From assembly GCF_003945765.1 (NCBI RefSeq), contig NZ_CP027712.1, positions 2,170,001 through 2,234,000 of the forward strand: a stretch of DNA of 64,000 nt, read 5' to 3'. A program made the translations under genes and the position numbers. This document shows positions 9,827-20,501 of this stretch, one piece after another. The first letter of the stretch is position 1, and each line of letters starts with the position of its first letter. The notes beneath the pieces are model-generated. The model did no database searches, was not told the origin of the DNA, and saw nothing but the letters and a program-made list of their open reading frames with translations. Origin of the DNA: Pseudomonas chlororaphis subsp. chlororaphis. GTDB lineage: Bacteria; Pseudomonadota; Gammaproteobacteria; Pseudomonadales; Pseudomonadaceae.

Positions 9827-11746
9827 ATGACCCTGCTCAAATTCAGCGATGTGTCCCTTGCGTTCGGCGCTATGCCGTTGTTGGACAAGGTGTCCTGGCA
9901 GATCGCCCGTGGTGAGCGGGTGTGCATCATCGGCCGCAACGGCACTGGCAAATCCAGCATGCTGAAGCTGGTCAAGGGCGATCAGAAGCCCGACGACGGT
10001 TCCGTATGGCGCGCGCCCGGTCTGAAAATCGGCGAATTGCCGCAGGAATTGCCAGTGGCCGACGAGCGGACGGTGTTCGACGTCGTCGCCCAGGGCCTCG
10101 ATGGCGTTGGCGAATTGCTGGCGCAGTATCACCACCTGAGCCAGAACATCGTCACCGATGCCGATCTGGAAAAGCTCATGCACGTCCAGCATGACCTCGA
10201 AGCCCGTGACGGCTGGCGCTTGCAGACCCTGGTGGACAGCACCCTGAGCCGCCTGCAGCTGCCGGCCGACAAGACCCTCGCCGAGTTGTCCGGTGGCTGG
10301 CGTCGTCGCGTCCTGCTGGCCCAGGCCCTGGTATCCGAACCGGACCTGCTGCTGCTCGACGAACCGACCAACCACCTGGATATCGGCGCCATCGCCTGGC
10401 TGGAAGAAGCCCTGAAGGACTTCCAGGGCGCCGTCCTCTTTATTACCCACGACCGTTCCTTCCTGCAGAACCTGGCGACCCGGATTCTCGAGCTGGACCG
10501 TGGTGGGCTGATCGACTGGAACGGCGACTACGCCAGCTTCCTGGTACACAAGGAGGCCGTGCTGGCGGCTGAAGAGACGGCCAACGCGCTGTTCGACAAG
10601 CGCCTGGCCCAGGAAGAAGTCTGGATTCGCCAGGGCATCAAGGCCCGCCGTACCCGTAACGAAGGCCGTGTGCGTGCCCTCAAGGCCCTGCGTGTCGAGC
10701 GCAGCGAGCGTCGCGAGCGTACCGGCAAGGCCAATATCCAGCTGGAAACCGCCGACAAGTCCGGCAAGCAGGTCATGGTGCTTGAAGACGTGAGCTTCGC
10801 TCATCCGGGCGGTCCATTCCTGGTCAAGAATTTCTCCATGGTCCTGCAGCGCGGCGACCGTATCGGCCTGCTCGGCGCCAACGGTACCGGCAAGACCACG
10901 CTGCTCAAACTGATGCTGGGCGGCCTGGTGCCGAGCAGCGGCAAGGTGGAGGAGGGTACACGTATCGACGTGGCCTACTTCGACCAACTGCGTCACCAGC
11001 TGGACCTGGAAAAGACCGTGATCGACAACGTCGCCGAAGGTCGCGACTTTATCGATATCGATGGCCAGAGCCGCCACGTGCTCAGCTACCTGGGGGATTT
11101 CCTGTTCAGCCCGCAGCGTGCCCGCACGCCGGTCAAGGCGCTGTCCGGTGGCGAGCGTGCTCGCTTGTTGCTGGCCAAGCTGTTCAGCAAACCGGCCAAC
11201 CTGCTGGTGCTCGACGAACCGACCAACGACCTGGACGTGGAAACCCTCGAGCTGCTGGAAGAAGTGCTGCTGACCTTCCAGGGCACCGTGCTGATGGTCA
11301 GCCACGACCGGGCATTCCTCGATAACGTGGTCACCAGCACCCTGGTGTTCGAAGGTGAAGGCAAGGTTCGCGAATACGTCGGCGGTTATCAGGATTGGTT
11401 GCGTCAAGGCGGTTCGCCACGCCTGCTGGGCGTGACCGAGAACAAGTCGGGCAAGGCCGAGCTGAACTCGGCGGTGGTTGCGCCTGTGGCGGCGGCACCT
11501 GCCGCGGCACAGGAAGCGCCTGCGGCCAAGAAGAAGCTCAGCTACAAGTTGCAGCGCGAGCTCGAGGCGTTGCCTGGCCAGATCGAAGCCATGGAGCAGC
11601 AGATCGCCAGCGTGGAAGCGGAAATGGCCGACGCTGGCTTCTATCAGCGTCCTGCGGCCGAGACTACGGCGGTCATCGCCCAGTTGGAACAGCTCAATGC
11701 TGAACTGGATGTGATGGTCGAGCGTTGGGCCGAGCTGGATGCCTGA
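9827..11746 (+). CDS. uup: ABC-F family ATPase Uup
   Basis: Soluble twin-ATPase protein of the ABC-F group (639 residues), implicated in ribosome-associated processes and, in E. coli, in transposon excision frequency and DNA branch handling. Two nucleotide-binding domains are seen: Walker A GRNGTGKSS near 35 and GANGTGKTT near 348, with signatures LSGGWRRR and LSGGERAR and two DEPTNHLD / DEPTNDLD Walker B blocks. The C-terminal tail is Ala/Lys-rich, then a coiled coil from about residue 565, as in Uup. TTTTTGGAGAAGCTC gives the ribosome site for 9827; the ATG at 9800 lies inside the promoter (TAGAAT at 9795). Confidence 0.93.
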   Translation: MTLLKFSDVSLAFGAMPLLDKVSWQIARGERVCIIGRNGTGKSSMLKLVKGDQKPDDGSVWRAPGLKIGELPQELPVADERTVFDVVAQGLDGVGELLAQYHHLSQNIVTDADLEKLMHVQHDLEARDGWRLQTLVDSTLSRLQLPADKTLAELSGGWRRRVLLAQALVSEPDLLLLDEPTNHLDIGAIAWLEEALKDFQGAVLFITHDRSFLQNLATRILELDRGGLIDWNGDYASFLVHKEAVLAAEETANALFDKRLAQEEVWIRQGIKARRTRNEGRVRALKALRVERSERRERTGKANIQLETADKSGKQVMVLEDVSFAHPGGPFLVKNFSMVLQRGDRIGLLGANGTGKTTLLKLMLGGLVPSSGKVEEGTRIDVAYFDQLRHQLDLEKTVIDNVAEGRDFIDIDGQSRHVLSYLGDFLFSPQRARTPVKALSGGERARLLLAKLFSKPANLLVLDEPTNDLDVETLELLEEVLLTFQGTVLMVSHDRAFLDNVVTSTLVFEGEGKVREYVGGYQDWLRQGGSPRLLGVTENKSGKAELNSAVVAPVAAAPAAAQEAPAAKKKLSYKLQRELEALPGQIEAMEQQIASVEAEMADAGFYQRPAAETTAVIAQLEQLNAELDVMVERWAELDA

Positions 11747-11762
11747 GTGACCTGGAGGCAAT

Positions 11763-11793
11763 AAAAAAGCCCGACATTCATGTCGGGCTTTTT
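11763..11793. terminator. Bidirectional terminator between uup and the UspA gene
   Basis: AAAAAAGCCCGAC and GTCGGGCTTTTT arms with a 6-base loop, T-runs on both strands, between convergent genes. Confidence 0.9.
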
Positions 11794-11830
11794 GCAGGGC
11801 CAGTGCGGGCGGAGAATTCCGCCAGCGGGC

Positions 11831-12268
11831 TCAGCGTTTGACCAGGTGCACGGCCAGCACGTCGCAAGGGGCGCCGTGCAGCACGTCGTTGGCGGTCGAG
11901 CCCAGCAGCAGCGCCAGGCCGTGCCGGCCATGGCTGCCGACCACGATCAGGTCGCATTCCTGTTCCTTGGCCAGATGATGGATTTCCTGGCGTGGCTGGC
12001 CATAGGTCAGGTGGCTGTATTCCTTGGACAGCTCAGGGTATTTGGTGATGAGGCGATCGAGACGTTCCTTGGCCTGGTCGAACTGCTGCTGTTGCAATTG
12101 GGACAGGTCCATCGGTACGTCGCCGCCGAACGCCATGGCCATCGGCTCGACGATATGCACCAGGGACAATTTGGCGCTGTTGCTGACCGACAGCTCGCGA
12201 GCCCGGTGGATAACAGGATCGCACTCTTCGGTTAGATCTACGGCGACCAGAATATGGTGGTAGGGCAT
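11831..12268 (-). CDS. Universal stress protein, UspA family
   Basis: A single-domain Usp protein of 145 residues, cytoplasmic. It opens with HHILVAVDLTEE and ends with the ATP-binding motif G-2X-G-9X-G-S/T, seen as GSHGRHGLALLLGST near residues 112-126, so it is of the nucleotide-binding class. AGGAGGAGCACC precedes the ATG. Such proteins help survival under starvation, anaerobic or oxidative stress; the exact role is not known. Convergent with uup and divergent from the small gene at 12373. Confidence 0.9.
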   Translation of the reverse strand: MPYHHILVAVDLTEECDPVIHRARELSVSNSAKLSLVHIVEPMAMAFGGDVPMDLSQLQQQQFDQAKERLDRLITKYPELSKEYSHLTYGQPRQEIHHLAKEQECDLIVVGSHGRHGLALLLGSTANDVLHGAPCDVLAVHLVKR

Positions 12269-12372
12269 GAGGTGCTCCTCCTGAGGATTGCAATAGCTTC
12301 AAGTATGGCTGGTTTCAAGCGGATTGGTTCCGACCTGGATCAATCGGCTCATCAAGAATCGGGAGTACAGAT

Positions 12373-12810
12373 ATGACGGTCTGGATAGTGGTGTCAATCC
12401 TCGCGGTGGTGTTGAGCCCGCTGGCATGGCTGCGCCCGTCGCGCCGCCAGAGCGGGCAGATCGCCCTGCGCATGGAGGCGCGCCGCATGGGCCTGGGCAT
12501 GCAACTGGCGCCTCAGGAGTGGCCGCACTGGATGGATCCGCAGCCTCCAAGCCCCTGTGCGCAATACCATCGGCCGCGGCGCGGCACACAACTGGCCTGC
12601 TGGGCCTACTGGCAAAGTGCGCCGGGCGTGTGGGTCAACCAATGGCGGGAAGCCTGTGCGGACCCGGCCTTGCTCGAGCACTTTCGCACGCTGCCGGCCA
12701 ACGTGTTCAAGGTCGAGGCCGACCGGCAGATGATCGTCTTGTATTGGGGCGAACGTGGCGAAGCCAGTGTTTTGCAAGACATTGCCGCAGTGCTCAAGGC
12801 GCTGGCGTGA
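12373..12810 (+). CDS. Conserved hypothetical protein with N-terminal membrane anchor
   Basis: A 145-residue protein with one hydrophobic segment at residues 2-19 (VWIVVSILAVVLSPLAWL), then RPSRRQ, which predicts the bulk of the protein in the cytoplasm. The rest is rich in Trp and Pro with no known motif. The position between uup/UspA and fadBA matches a hypothetical gene in PAO1 as I recall it. The ATG follows GGGAGTACAGAT. Function unknown. Confidence 0.75.
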   Translation: MTVWIVVSILAVVLSPLAWLRPSRRQSGQIALRMEARRMGLGMQLAPQEWPHWMDPQPPSPCAQYHRPRRGTQLACWAYWQSAPGVWVNQWREACADPALLEHFRTLPANVFKVEADRQMIVLYWGERGEASVLQDIAAVLKALA

Positions 12811-12854
12811 AGCATGGCCTGCGCCGCAATGGCACGGGTTATTGAAAGGCAGGC

Positions 12855-13060
12855 AATAAAAAGCCCGACAAGGTCGGGCTGGGTTGGCCAGGCAGGCCGG
12901 TAAATCCTTTCTGATCCCCTGGTTCTGAGCGGCGGGGGATGAGGGTTGTCGCTGATCTTACGCCTGGTTTTCGGCCAGGCATCCATATTTTTGCTCCAGG
13001 ATTGTGCCAGCGTAGCCGCGAATCGGTTATGGGGGCGACGTATTAGGGCGACTTTTCTAA
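12855..13060 (-). ncRNA. Candidate minus-strand small RNA ending at an orphan terminator
   Basis: In the 568-base gap 12811-13378 there is a terminator-like stem at 12862-12880 (AGCCCGAC, loop AAG, GTCGGGCT) whose T-run (TTTTTATT) lies on the minus-strand side. No minus-strand gene runs into it. Upstream on that strand are a second stem (GCCTGG / CCAGGC at 12962-12980) and a -10-like TAGAAT at 13067-13072, giving a possible 200-base transcript. A reading frame starting at 12988 after GGAGCAAAAAT runs through the terminator and is probably not real. Boundaries are inferred. Confidence 0.25.
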
Positions 13061-13141
13061 AGATTGATTCTATGAATGTCCTGAGATGAGCAGGCTTGTT
13101 GATGGTGCGTGCCCGTCTGGAATGACTAAGAAGTCGCGTTT

Positions 13142-13155
13142 CAAACAACCTTTTG
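13142..13155. promoter_or_regulatory. Candidate PsrA operator upstream of fadBA
   Basis: CAAAC-AACC-TTTTG matches the PsrA pattern (G/C)AAAC-N2-4-GTTT(G/C) at 9 of 10 half-site positions. It lies 5 bases before TTGACA (13161-13166), a perfect -35 with only a poor -10 behind it. PsrA control of fadBA is known in P. aeruginosa; the site here is inferred from the match to the two perfect sites before psrA. Confidence 0.45.
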
Positions 13156-13378
13156 GGCGATTGACAATTGTCGGATTTTGCCTGAATGTGGCGTACCCAA
13201 ATCAAACGGGCGTATGAATTGAGCGTTTGTATTACCAGACGGCTCTTCCAGAATCCCGACTATCGCGTTGGCGGGTGTGCCTGGCGGATTGGCGTAGCAT
13301 CGATGGAAACGTCGCTGCCGAGTCAGAAGTTAGCGTCCGACGTGTACTGTTCAGCTTCCATATCGTGGAGATCAGTTG

Positions 13379-15526
13379 ATGATTTACGAAGGTAAAGCCA
13401 TCACGGTTAAGGCTCTTGAAAGTGGCATCGTCGAATTGAATTTCGACCTCAAGGGTGAGTCCGTCAACAAGTTCAACCGTCTTACCCTGAACGAATTGCG
13501 TTCGGCCGTGGACGCCATCAAGGCAGATGCGTCGGTCAAGGGTGTGATCGTCAGCAGTGGCAAGGACGTCTTCATCGTCGGCGCCGACATCACCGAATTT
13601 GTCGACAACTTCAAGCTGCCGGATGCAGAGCTTGTCGCAGGCAACCTCGAAGCCAACAAGATTTTCAGCGATTTCGAAGACCTCAACGTTCCGACCGTTG
13701 CCGCGATCAATGGCATCGCGCTGGGCGGCGGTCTGGAAATGTGCCTGGCAGCTGACTATCGCGTCATGTCCTCCAGCGCCAAGATCGGCCTGCCGGAAGT
13801 CAAGCTGGGCATCTACCCGGGCTTCGGCGGTACCGTTCGCCTGCCACGCATCATCGGTGCCGACAACGCCATCGAATGGATTGCCGCCGGCAAGGAAAAC
13901 CGTGCTGAAGACGCACTGAAAGTCGGTGCGGTCGACGCTGTCGTCGCTCCGGAAAAACTGCATGAAGCGGCCCTGGCCACCGTCAAGCGCGCCATCTCCG
14001 GCGAGTTCGACTACAAGGCCAAGCGTCAGCCGAAGCTGGAAAAGCTCAAGCTCAACGCCATCGAACAGATGATGTCCTTCGAAACCGCCAAGGGTTTTGT
14101 CGCCGGCCAGGCTGGCCCGAACTACCCGGCGCCGGTCGAAGCCATCAAGACCATCCAGAAAGCCGCCAACTTCGGTCGTGACAAGGCGCTGGAAGTCGAG
14201 GCAACAGGCTTCGTCAAACTGGCCAAGACCTCTGCTGCGCAGAGCCTGATCGGCCTGTTCCTGAATGACCAGGAACTGAAGAAAAAGGCCAAGGCCTACG
14301 ACGAAATCGCCCAGGACGTGAAGCAGGCCGCCGTACTCGGCGCCGGCATCATGGGTGGCGGTATCGCCTACCAGTCGGCGTCCAAGGGCACGCCGATCCT
14401 GATGAAAGACATCAACGAGCACGGTATCGAGCAAGGCCTGGCGGAAGCCGCCAAGCTGCTGGTCGGCCGTGTCGATAAAGGTCGCATGACCGCGGCGAAG
14501 ATGGCCGAAGTGCTCAACGGCATTCGTCCAACGCTGTCCTACGGTGACTTCGGCCACGTCGACCTGGTGGTCGAAGCGGTCGTCGAGAACCCTAAGGTCA
14601 AGCAAGCGGTTCTGGCCGAAGTCGAAGACCAGGTCAAGGAGGACACCATCCTCGCTTCGAACACCTCGACCATTTCCATCAGCCTGCTGGCCAAGGCCCT
14701 CAAGCGTCCGGAAAACTTCGTCGGCATGCACTTCTTCAACCCGGTGCACATGATGCCGCTGGTCGAAGTCATCCGTGGCGAGAAGTCCAGCGAGCTGGCC
14801 GTGGCAACCACCGTTGCCTACGCCAAGAAAATGGGCAAGAACCCGATCGTGGTCAACGACTGCCCGGGCTTCCTGGTCAACCGCGTGCTGTTCCCGTACT
14901 TCGGCGGTTTCGCCAAGCTGGTCAGCGCCGGCGTGGACTTCGTGCGCATCGACAAGGTCATGGAAAAATTCGGCTGGCCGATGGGCCCGGCCTACCTGAT
15001 GGACGTGGTCGGTATCGACACTGGCCACCACGGTCGTGACGTGATGGCCGAAGGTTTCCCGGATCGCATGAAAGACGATCGCCGTTCGGCTATCGATGTG
15101 CTCTACGAAGCCAAGCGCCTGGGCCAGAAGAACGGCAAGGGTTTCTACGCCTACGAGGCGGACAAGAAAGGCAAGCAGAAGAAAGTGGCCGACCCGTCGG
15201 TGCTGGAAGTGCTCAAGCCTATCGTGTACGAGCAGCGTGAAGTCACTGACGAGGATATCGTCAACTGGATGATGATCCCGCTGTGCCTGGAAACCGTTCG
15301 TTGCCTGGAAGACTGTATCGTCGAAACCGCGGCCGAAGCCGACATGGGCCTGGTGTACGGTATTGGTTTCCCTCCATTCCGTGGCGGTGCGCTGCGCTAC
15401 ATCGACTCGATCGGTGTTGCCCAGTTCGTTGCCCTGGCCGACCAGTACGCCGATCTGGGCGCGCTGTACCACCCGACCGCGAAGCTGCGTGAGATGGCCA
15501 AGAACGGCCAGAGCTTCTTCGGTTAA
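13379..15526 (+). CDS. fadB: Fatty acid oxidation complex subunit alpha FadB
   Basis: Multifunctional enzyme of beta-oxidation: enoyl-CoA hydratase/isomerase and 3-hydroxyacyl-CoA dehydrogenase, forming an alpha2-beta2 complex with FadA. The 715 residues equal the canonical length. The crotonase part has [14 protein letters not shown] near 60-73, ALGGGLEM near 115 and [14 protein letters not shown] near 139. The NAD-binding [13 protein letters not shown] follows near 317, and the dehydrogenase histidine is in [10 protein letters not shown] (His450). GGAGATCAGTTG precedes the ATG at 13379; a TTG just before it is not needed. First gene of fadBA, likely repressed by PsrA. Confidence 0.97.
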   Translation: MIYEGKAITVKALESGIVELNFDLKGESVNKFNRLTLNELRSAVDAIKADASVKGVIVSSGKDVFIVGADITEFVDNFKLPDAELVAGNLEANKIFSDFEDLNVPTVAAINGIALGGGLEMCLAADYRVMSSSAKIGLPEVKLGIYPGFGGTVRLPRIIGADNAIEWIAAGKENRAEDALKVGAVDAVVAPEKLHEAALATVKRAISGEFDYKAKRQPKLEKLKLNAIEQMMSFETAKGFVAGQAGPNYPAPVEAIKTIQKAANFGRDKALEVEATGFVKLAKTSAAQSLIGLFLNDQELKKKAKAYDEIAQDVKQAAVLGAGIMGGGIAYQSASKGTPILMKDINEHGIEQGLAEAAKLLVGRVDKGRMTAAKMAEVLNGIRPTLSYGDFGHVDLVVEAVVENPKVKQAVLAEVEDQVKEDTILASNTSTISISLLAKALKRPENFVGMHFFNPVHMMPLVEVIRGEKSSELAVATTVAYAKKMGKNPIVVNDCPGFLVNRVLFPYFGGFAKLVSAGVDFVRIDKVMEKFGWPMGPAYLMDVVGIDTGHHGRDVMAEGFPDRMKDDRRSAIDVLYEAKRLGQKNGKGFYAYEADKKGKQKKVADPSVLEVLKPIVYEQREVTDEDIVNWMMIPLCLETVRCLEDCIVETAAEADMGLVYGIGFPPFRGGALRYIDSIGVAQFVALADQYADLGALYHPTAKLREMAKNGQSFFG

Positions 15527-15540
15527 GCGCCCCCTACTAG

Positions 15541-16731
<1,191 letters not shown>

Positions 16732-16748
16732 GCGTTGCGTTGATGGAA

Positions 16749-16774
16749 GCCGGGGCCCAGTGCCCCGGTTTTTG
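16749..16774 (+). terminator. Intrinsic terminator of fadBA
   Basis: CCGGGGC and GCCCCGG arms followed by TTTTTGTTTTT, 18 bases after the fadA stop. Confidence 0.85.
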
Positions 16775-16819
16775 TTTTTCTGAAGATTTATATTTTTTAT
16801 TTTGCACGAGGGCCAGAAC

Positions 16820-17056
16820 ATGCAATTACAACCCGGGCTCTATCAGCATTACAAGGGACCGCAGTACCGCGTTTTCAGCGTGGCGCGGCATTCCGAGACG
16901 GAAGAGGAAGTAGTGTTCTATCAAGCCCTGTATGGCGATTACGGCTTTTGGGTGCGCCCCTTGAGCATGTTCCTGGAGTCGGTCGAGGTTGACGGCGAGC
17001 AGGTGCCACGCTTTGCTTTGGTGCAGGCCGAACCCAGTCTTTTTTCGCAGCCTTAA
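16820..17056 (+). CDS. DUF1653 domain protein
   Basis: A 78-residue soluble protein, nearly all one DUF1653 domain: GLYQHYKGPQYRVFSVARHS then YQALYGDYGFWVRPLSMF, both typical of the family. Its biochemical role is unknown. The ATG at 16820 follows GAGGGCCAGAAC; a TTG at 16802 is in frame but has no ribosome site. It sits between fadA and topA as in PAO1. Confidence 0.85.
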   Translation: MQLQPGLYQHYKGPQYRVFSVARHSETEEEVVFYQALYGDYGFWVRPLSMFLESVEVDGEQVPRFALVQAEPSLFSQP

Positions 17057-17170
17057 GCTGAGGTCGCGCAGAACCCTGCGCTTGACCTCACCTTGTTGCC
17101 ACTATATATAGCGGTGCCGCGTCAGGCGCCAACCGCCTCTCACTTCTCGAATTCAGGAATTTTCCGATCC

Positions 17171-19783
17171 ATGGGCAAATCGCTGGTCATTGTGGAATCC
17201 CCGGCTAAGGCCAAGACCATCAACAAGTACTTGGGTAACCAATACGTGGTGAAGTCGAGTATCGGCCATATCCGAGACCTGCCCACCAGTGGTTCGGCGA
17301 GCGCCGCCAAAGAGCCTGCCGCCAAGCGTGGCAAGGCGGCTGCTGGTGAAGCACCGGCGCTGTCGGCCAAGGAGAAGGCGCGCAAGCAGCTGGTCTCGCG
17401 CATGGGAGTCGATCCGGACCACGGCTGGAAAGCCAAGTACGAGATCCTTCCAGGCAAGGAAAAAGTCATCGAAGAGCTGCGCCGGCTCGCCAAGGATGCT
17501 GACACCATCTATCTCGCAACGGACTTGGACCGCGAAGGGGAGGCCATTGCCTGGCACCTGCGGGAAGCCATTGGTGGGGATGACAGCCGCTACAAGCGCG
17601 TGGTGTTCAACGAAATCACCAAGAAGGCGATCCAGGAAGCCTTCTCCCAGCCGGGCGAGCTGGATATCGATCGGGTCAACGCTCAGCAGGCGCGTCGTTT
17701 CCTCGACCGCGTGGTGGGTTACATGGTTTCGCCGTTGCTGTGGGCGAAAATCGCCCGTGGCCTGTCTGCCGGTCGCGTGCAATCGGTGGCGGTGAAGCTG
17801 GTGGTGGAGCGTGAGCGCGAAATTCGTGCCTTCATCCCTGAAGAGTACTGGGAAGTTCATGCCGACCTCGGCACCGCCAAGGGCGCCAATGTGCGCTTCG
17901 AAGTGGCCCGGGAAAACGGCGAGGCCTTCAAGCCGCTGAACGAAGCCCAGGCCATGGCGGCGCTGGAGAAGCTCAAGGCGTCGACCTACACCATCGCCAA
18001 GCGTGAAGACAAACCGACCAGCAGCAAACCGTCGGCCCCCTTCATTACTTCCACCCTGCAACAGGCCGCGAGCAACCGCCTGGGCTTCGGGGTGAAGAAA
18101 ACCATGATGATGGCCCAGCGTCTGTATGAAGCCGGCTACATCACCTATATGCGTACCGACTCGACCAACCTCTCGGCTGATGCCCTGACGATGGCGCGGA
18201 CCTATATCGAAGAAGAGTTCGGCAACAAATACCTGCCGTCCTCGCCGAACTTCTACAGCAGCAAGGAAGGGGCCCAGGAGGCGCACGAAGCGATTCGTCC
18301 GTCCGACGTGAACACCCATCCAAGCAAGCTGTCGGGCATGGAGCGTGACGCCGAGCGCCTCTACGAGCTGATCTGGCGCCAGTTCGTGGCCTGCCAGATG
18401 CTGCCGGCGCAATACCTGTCGACCACCGTCAGCGTCGCCGCTGGCGGCTTCGAGCTGCGTGCCAAGGGCCGCATCCTCAAGTTCGACGGTTACACCCGGG
18501 TCATGCCGCAGATGAGCAAGCCGGGCGACGACGATGTCCTGCCGGACATGGCGCAGGGCGATGTGCTGAAACTGATCAAGCTCGATCCGAGCCAGCACTT
18601 CACCAAGCCGCCGGCGCGTTACTCCGAAGCCAGCCTGGTCAAGGAAATGGAAAAACGTGGCATCGGTCGTCCTTCGACCTACGCGGCGATCATTTCCACC
18701 ATCCAGGATCGCGGCTACGTGGCGTTGCACAATCGTCGTTTCTATTCGGAAAAGATGGGCGACATCGTCACCGAGCGTCTGTCCGAGAGCTTCTCCAACC
18801 TGATGGACTACGGCTTCACCGCCGGTATGGAAGAGCACCTCGATGACGTGGCCCAGGGCGAGCGCGACTGGAAAAACGTCCTCGACGAGTTCTACGGTGA
18901 CTTCAAGAAGAAGCTCGAAGTGGCCGAAGGCAGCGACAGCGGCATGCGCGCCAACCAGCCGGTGATGACCGATATCCCGTGCCTCACCTGTGGTCGTCCG
19001 ATGCAGATTCGTACCGCGTCCACCGGTGTATTCCTCGGTTGTTCGGGTTACAGCCTGCCGCCGAAAGAACGCTGCAAGGCTACCGTCAACCTGGTGCCGG
19101 GCGACGAGATCGCCGCGGACGACGAGGGTGAATCCGAGTCGCTGGTACTGCGCGGCAAGCACCGTTGCCCGATCTGCAGCACGGCGATGGACGCTTATCT
19201 GCTGGACGAGAAACGCAAGCTGCACATCTGCGGTAACAACCCGGATTGCGCGGGCTACGAGATCGAAGAGGGCAGCTATCGCATCAAGGGCTACGAAGGT
19301 CCGAGCCTGGAATGCGACAAGTGCGGCAGCGAGATGCAGCTCAAGACCGGACGTTTCGGCAAGTTCTTCGGGTGCACCAACCCGACCTGCAAGAACACCC
19401 GCAAGCTGCTCAAGAGCGGTGACGCGGCGCCACCGAAGATGGATCCGGTGAAGATGCCTGAGCTGAAATGCGAGAAGGTCAACGACACCTACATCCTGCG
19501 CGATGGGGCATCGGGTCTGTTCCTGGCGGCCAGCCAGTTCCCGAAAAACCGTGAAACCCGCGCACCGCTGGTGCTCGAGCTGATCCCGCACAAGGACGAG
19601 ATCGATCCGAAGTATCACTTCCTCTGCGAAGCGCCGAAGAAGGACCCGGACGGTCGCCCGGCGGTGATCCGCTATAGCCGCAAGACCAAGGAGCAGTACG
19701 TGCAGACCGAAGTCGACGGCAAGCCGACTGGTTGGCGCGCGTTCTACGACGGTGGTAGCTGGAAGGTCGAAGACAAGCGTTAA
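17171..19783 (+). CDS. topA: DNA topoisomerase I TopA
   Basis: Type IA topoisomerase that relaxes negative supercoils. It has 870 residues from the ATG at 17171 ([17 protein letters not shown], the Toprim start). The acidic Toprim residues lie in [15 protein letters not shown], and the active-site tyrosine is Tyr326 in [11 protein letters not shown]. Three C-terminal four-cysteine zinc fingers are visible ([24 protein letters not shown]). An upstream in-frame start at 17093 adds residues not seen in the family. A strong terminator follows. Confidence 0.97.
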   Translation: MGKSLVIVESPAKAKTINKYLGNQYVVKSSIGHIRDLPTSGSASAAKEPAAKRGKAAAGEAPALSAKEKARKQLVSRMGVDPDHGWKAKYEILPGKEKVIEELRRLAKDADTIYLATDLDREGEAIAWHLREAIGGDDSRYKRVVFNEITKKAIQEAFSQPGELDIDRVNAQQARRFLDRVVGYMVSPLLWAKIARGLSAGRVQSVAVKLVVEREREIRAFIPEEYWEVHADLGTAKGANVRFEVARENGEAFKPLNEAQAMAALEKLKASTYTIAKREDKPTSSKPSAPFITSTLQQAASNRLGFGVKKTMMMAQRLYEAGYITYMRTDSTNLSADALTMARTYIEEEFGNKYLPSSPNFYSSKEGAQEAHEAIRPSDVNTHPSKLSGMERDAERLYELIWRQFVACQMLPAQYLSTTVSVAAGGFELRAKGRILKFDGYTRVMPQMSKPGDDDVLPDMAQGDVLKLIKLDPSQHFTKPPARYSEASLVKEMEKRGIGRPSTYAAIISTIQDRGYVALHNRRFYSEKMGDIVTERLSESFSNLMDYGFTAGMEEHLDDVAQGERDWKNVLDEFYGDFKKKLEVAEGSDSGMRANQPVMTDIPCLTCGRPMQIRTASTGVFLGCSGYSLPPKERCKATVNLVPGDEIAADDEGESESLVLRGKHRCPICSTAMDAYLLDEKRKLHICGNNPDCAGYEIEEGSYRIKGYEGPSLECDKCGSEMQLKTGRFGKFFGCTNPTCKNTRKLLKSGDAAPPKMDPVKMPELKCEKVNDTYILRDGASGLFLAASQFPKNRETRAPLVLELIPHKDEIDPKYHFLCEAPKKDPDGRPAVIRYSRKTKEQYVQTEVDGKPTGWRAFYDGGSWKVEDKR

Positions 19784-19804
19784 GGTCCGCATCGGACGCT
19801 TCTG

Positions 19805-19846
19805 AAAAGGCCGCGTAAACCTCTCAAGGGTACGCGGCCTTTCTTT
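19805..19846 (+). terminator. Intrinsic terminator of topA
   Basis: AAAGGCCGCGTA and TACGCGGCCTTT arms with a loop of about 12 bases, then TTCTTTT. Confidence 0.85.
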
Positions 19847-19925
19847 TGGGCTTGCGGTGGGCTGGAGTGTTCCATGACACTGTAAGGCCAGCCTGCTGTA
19901 TCTATTCGTTGTGGAGATTGCCGTC

Positions 19926-20450
19926 ATGGCCCACGAACTCTATACCCGTACCAACCAGAAAATTTATTTCGCCGGCCTGTCGCTGGAAGCCTTGGCGCGA
20001 GCCGAAGCGGGCGGGGCAATGAATGCTCAGGCGCTGGTGCAGGCGGGACGAGAGTCGGTGTTGTTTCACCTGTACGGTGCGCTGCTTGGCTTGTGCCATG
20101 AAATCGCCGGCTTCTATCGCCTCCCACAGGCCAATGCGCCCCGCGCGGAGCTGCTGTTGACCCGTGAGGTGCTGGAAAGCATCGCCATCCCCGAGCTGGC
20201 CGAGCTGGTGGAACTGGCCCATAACCCGGAGACCTGGCTGGCGAAGCTGCTGGCCGCCCATTCGGCGATGTTCCAGCCACCGCGGGTGCCGCATAAACCC
20301 AAGGGCGATGTCACCCAGCCGTTGATTGTCGCAGTGAACCTCGATGAAGAAGAGCAGGCACCGCAGCTGAGCCGGGAAGAGCTGGAGCAATGGCGTCAGA
20401 ACCTCAAGGCTTTGGCGATTCGCTTCCGTGACGGCCTGAATGAGTGTTGA
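19926..20450 (+). CDS. DUF6586-type conserved protein
   Basis: A 174-residue soluble protein, mostly helical, beginning MAHELYTRTNQKIYFAGLSL. GGAGATTGCCGTC is the ribosome site; the upstream in-frame start at 19911 has none. It has a basic loop PPRVPHKPKGD near 118-128 and no catalytic motif that I recognise. Its place after topA matches a conserved hypothetical in PAO1, and I recall the family label DUF6586 for it. Function unknown. Confidence 0.75.
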   Translation: MAHELYTRTNQKIYFAGLSLEALARAEAGGAMNAQALVQAGRESVLFHLYGALLGLCHEIAGFYRLPQANAPRAELLLTREVLESIAIPELAELVELAHNPETWLAKLLAAHSAMFQPPRVPHKPKGDVTQPLIVAVNLDEEEQAPQLSREELEQWRQNLKALAIRFRDGLNEC

Positions 20451-20501
20451 GCCGCCGCTAGCGGATATCTTCGAGTACGACCAATCATTCAAGGATGAGT
20501 A

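Noticed and set aside
12606..13205. A 199-codon minus-strand frame across the end of the 12373 gene and the fadBA leader
   Set aside because: It runs through a terminator-like stem and antisense to a plausible gene; composition is not protein-like. The sRNA reading is preferred.
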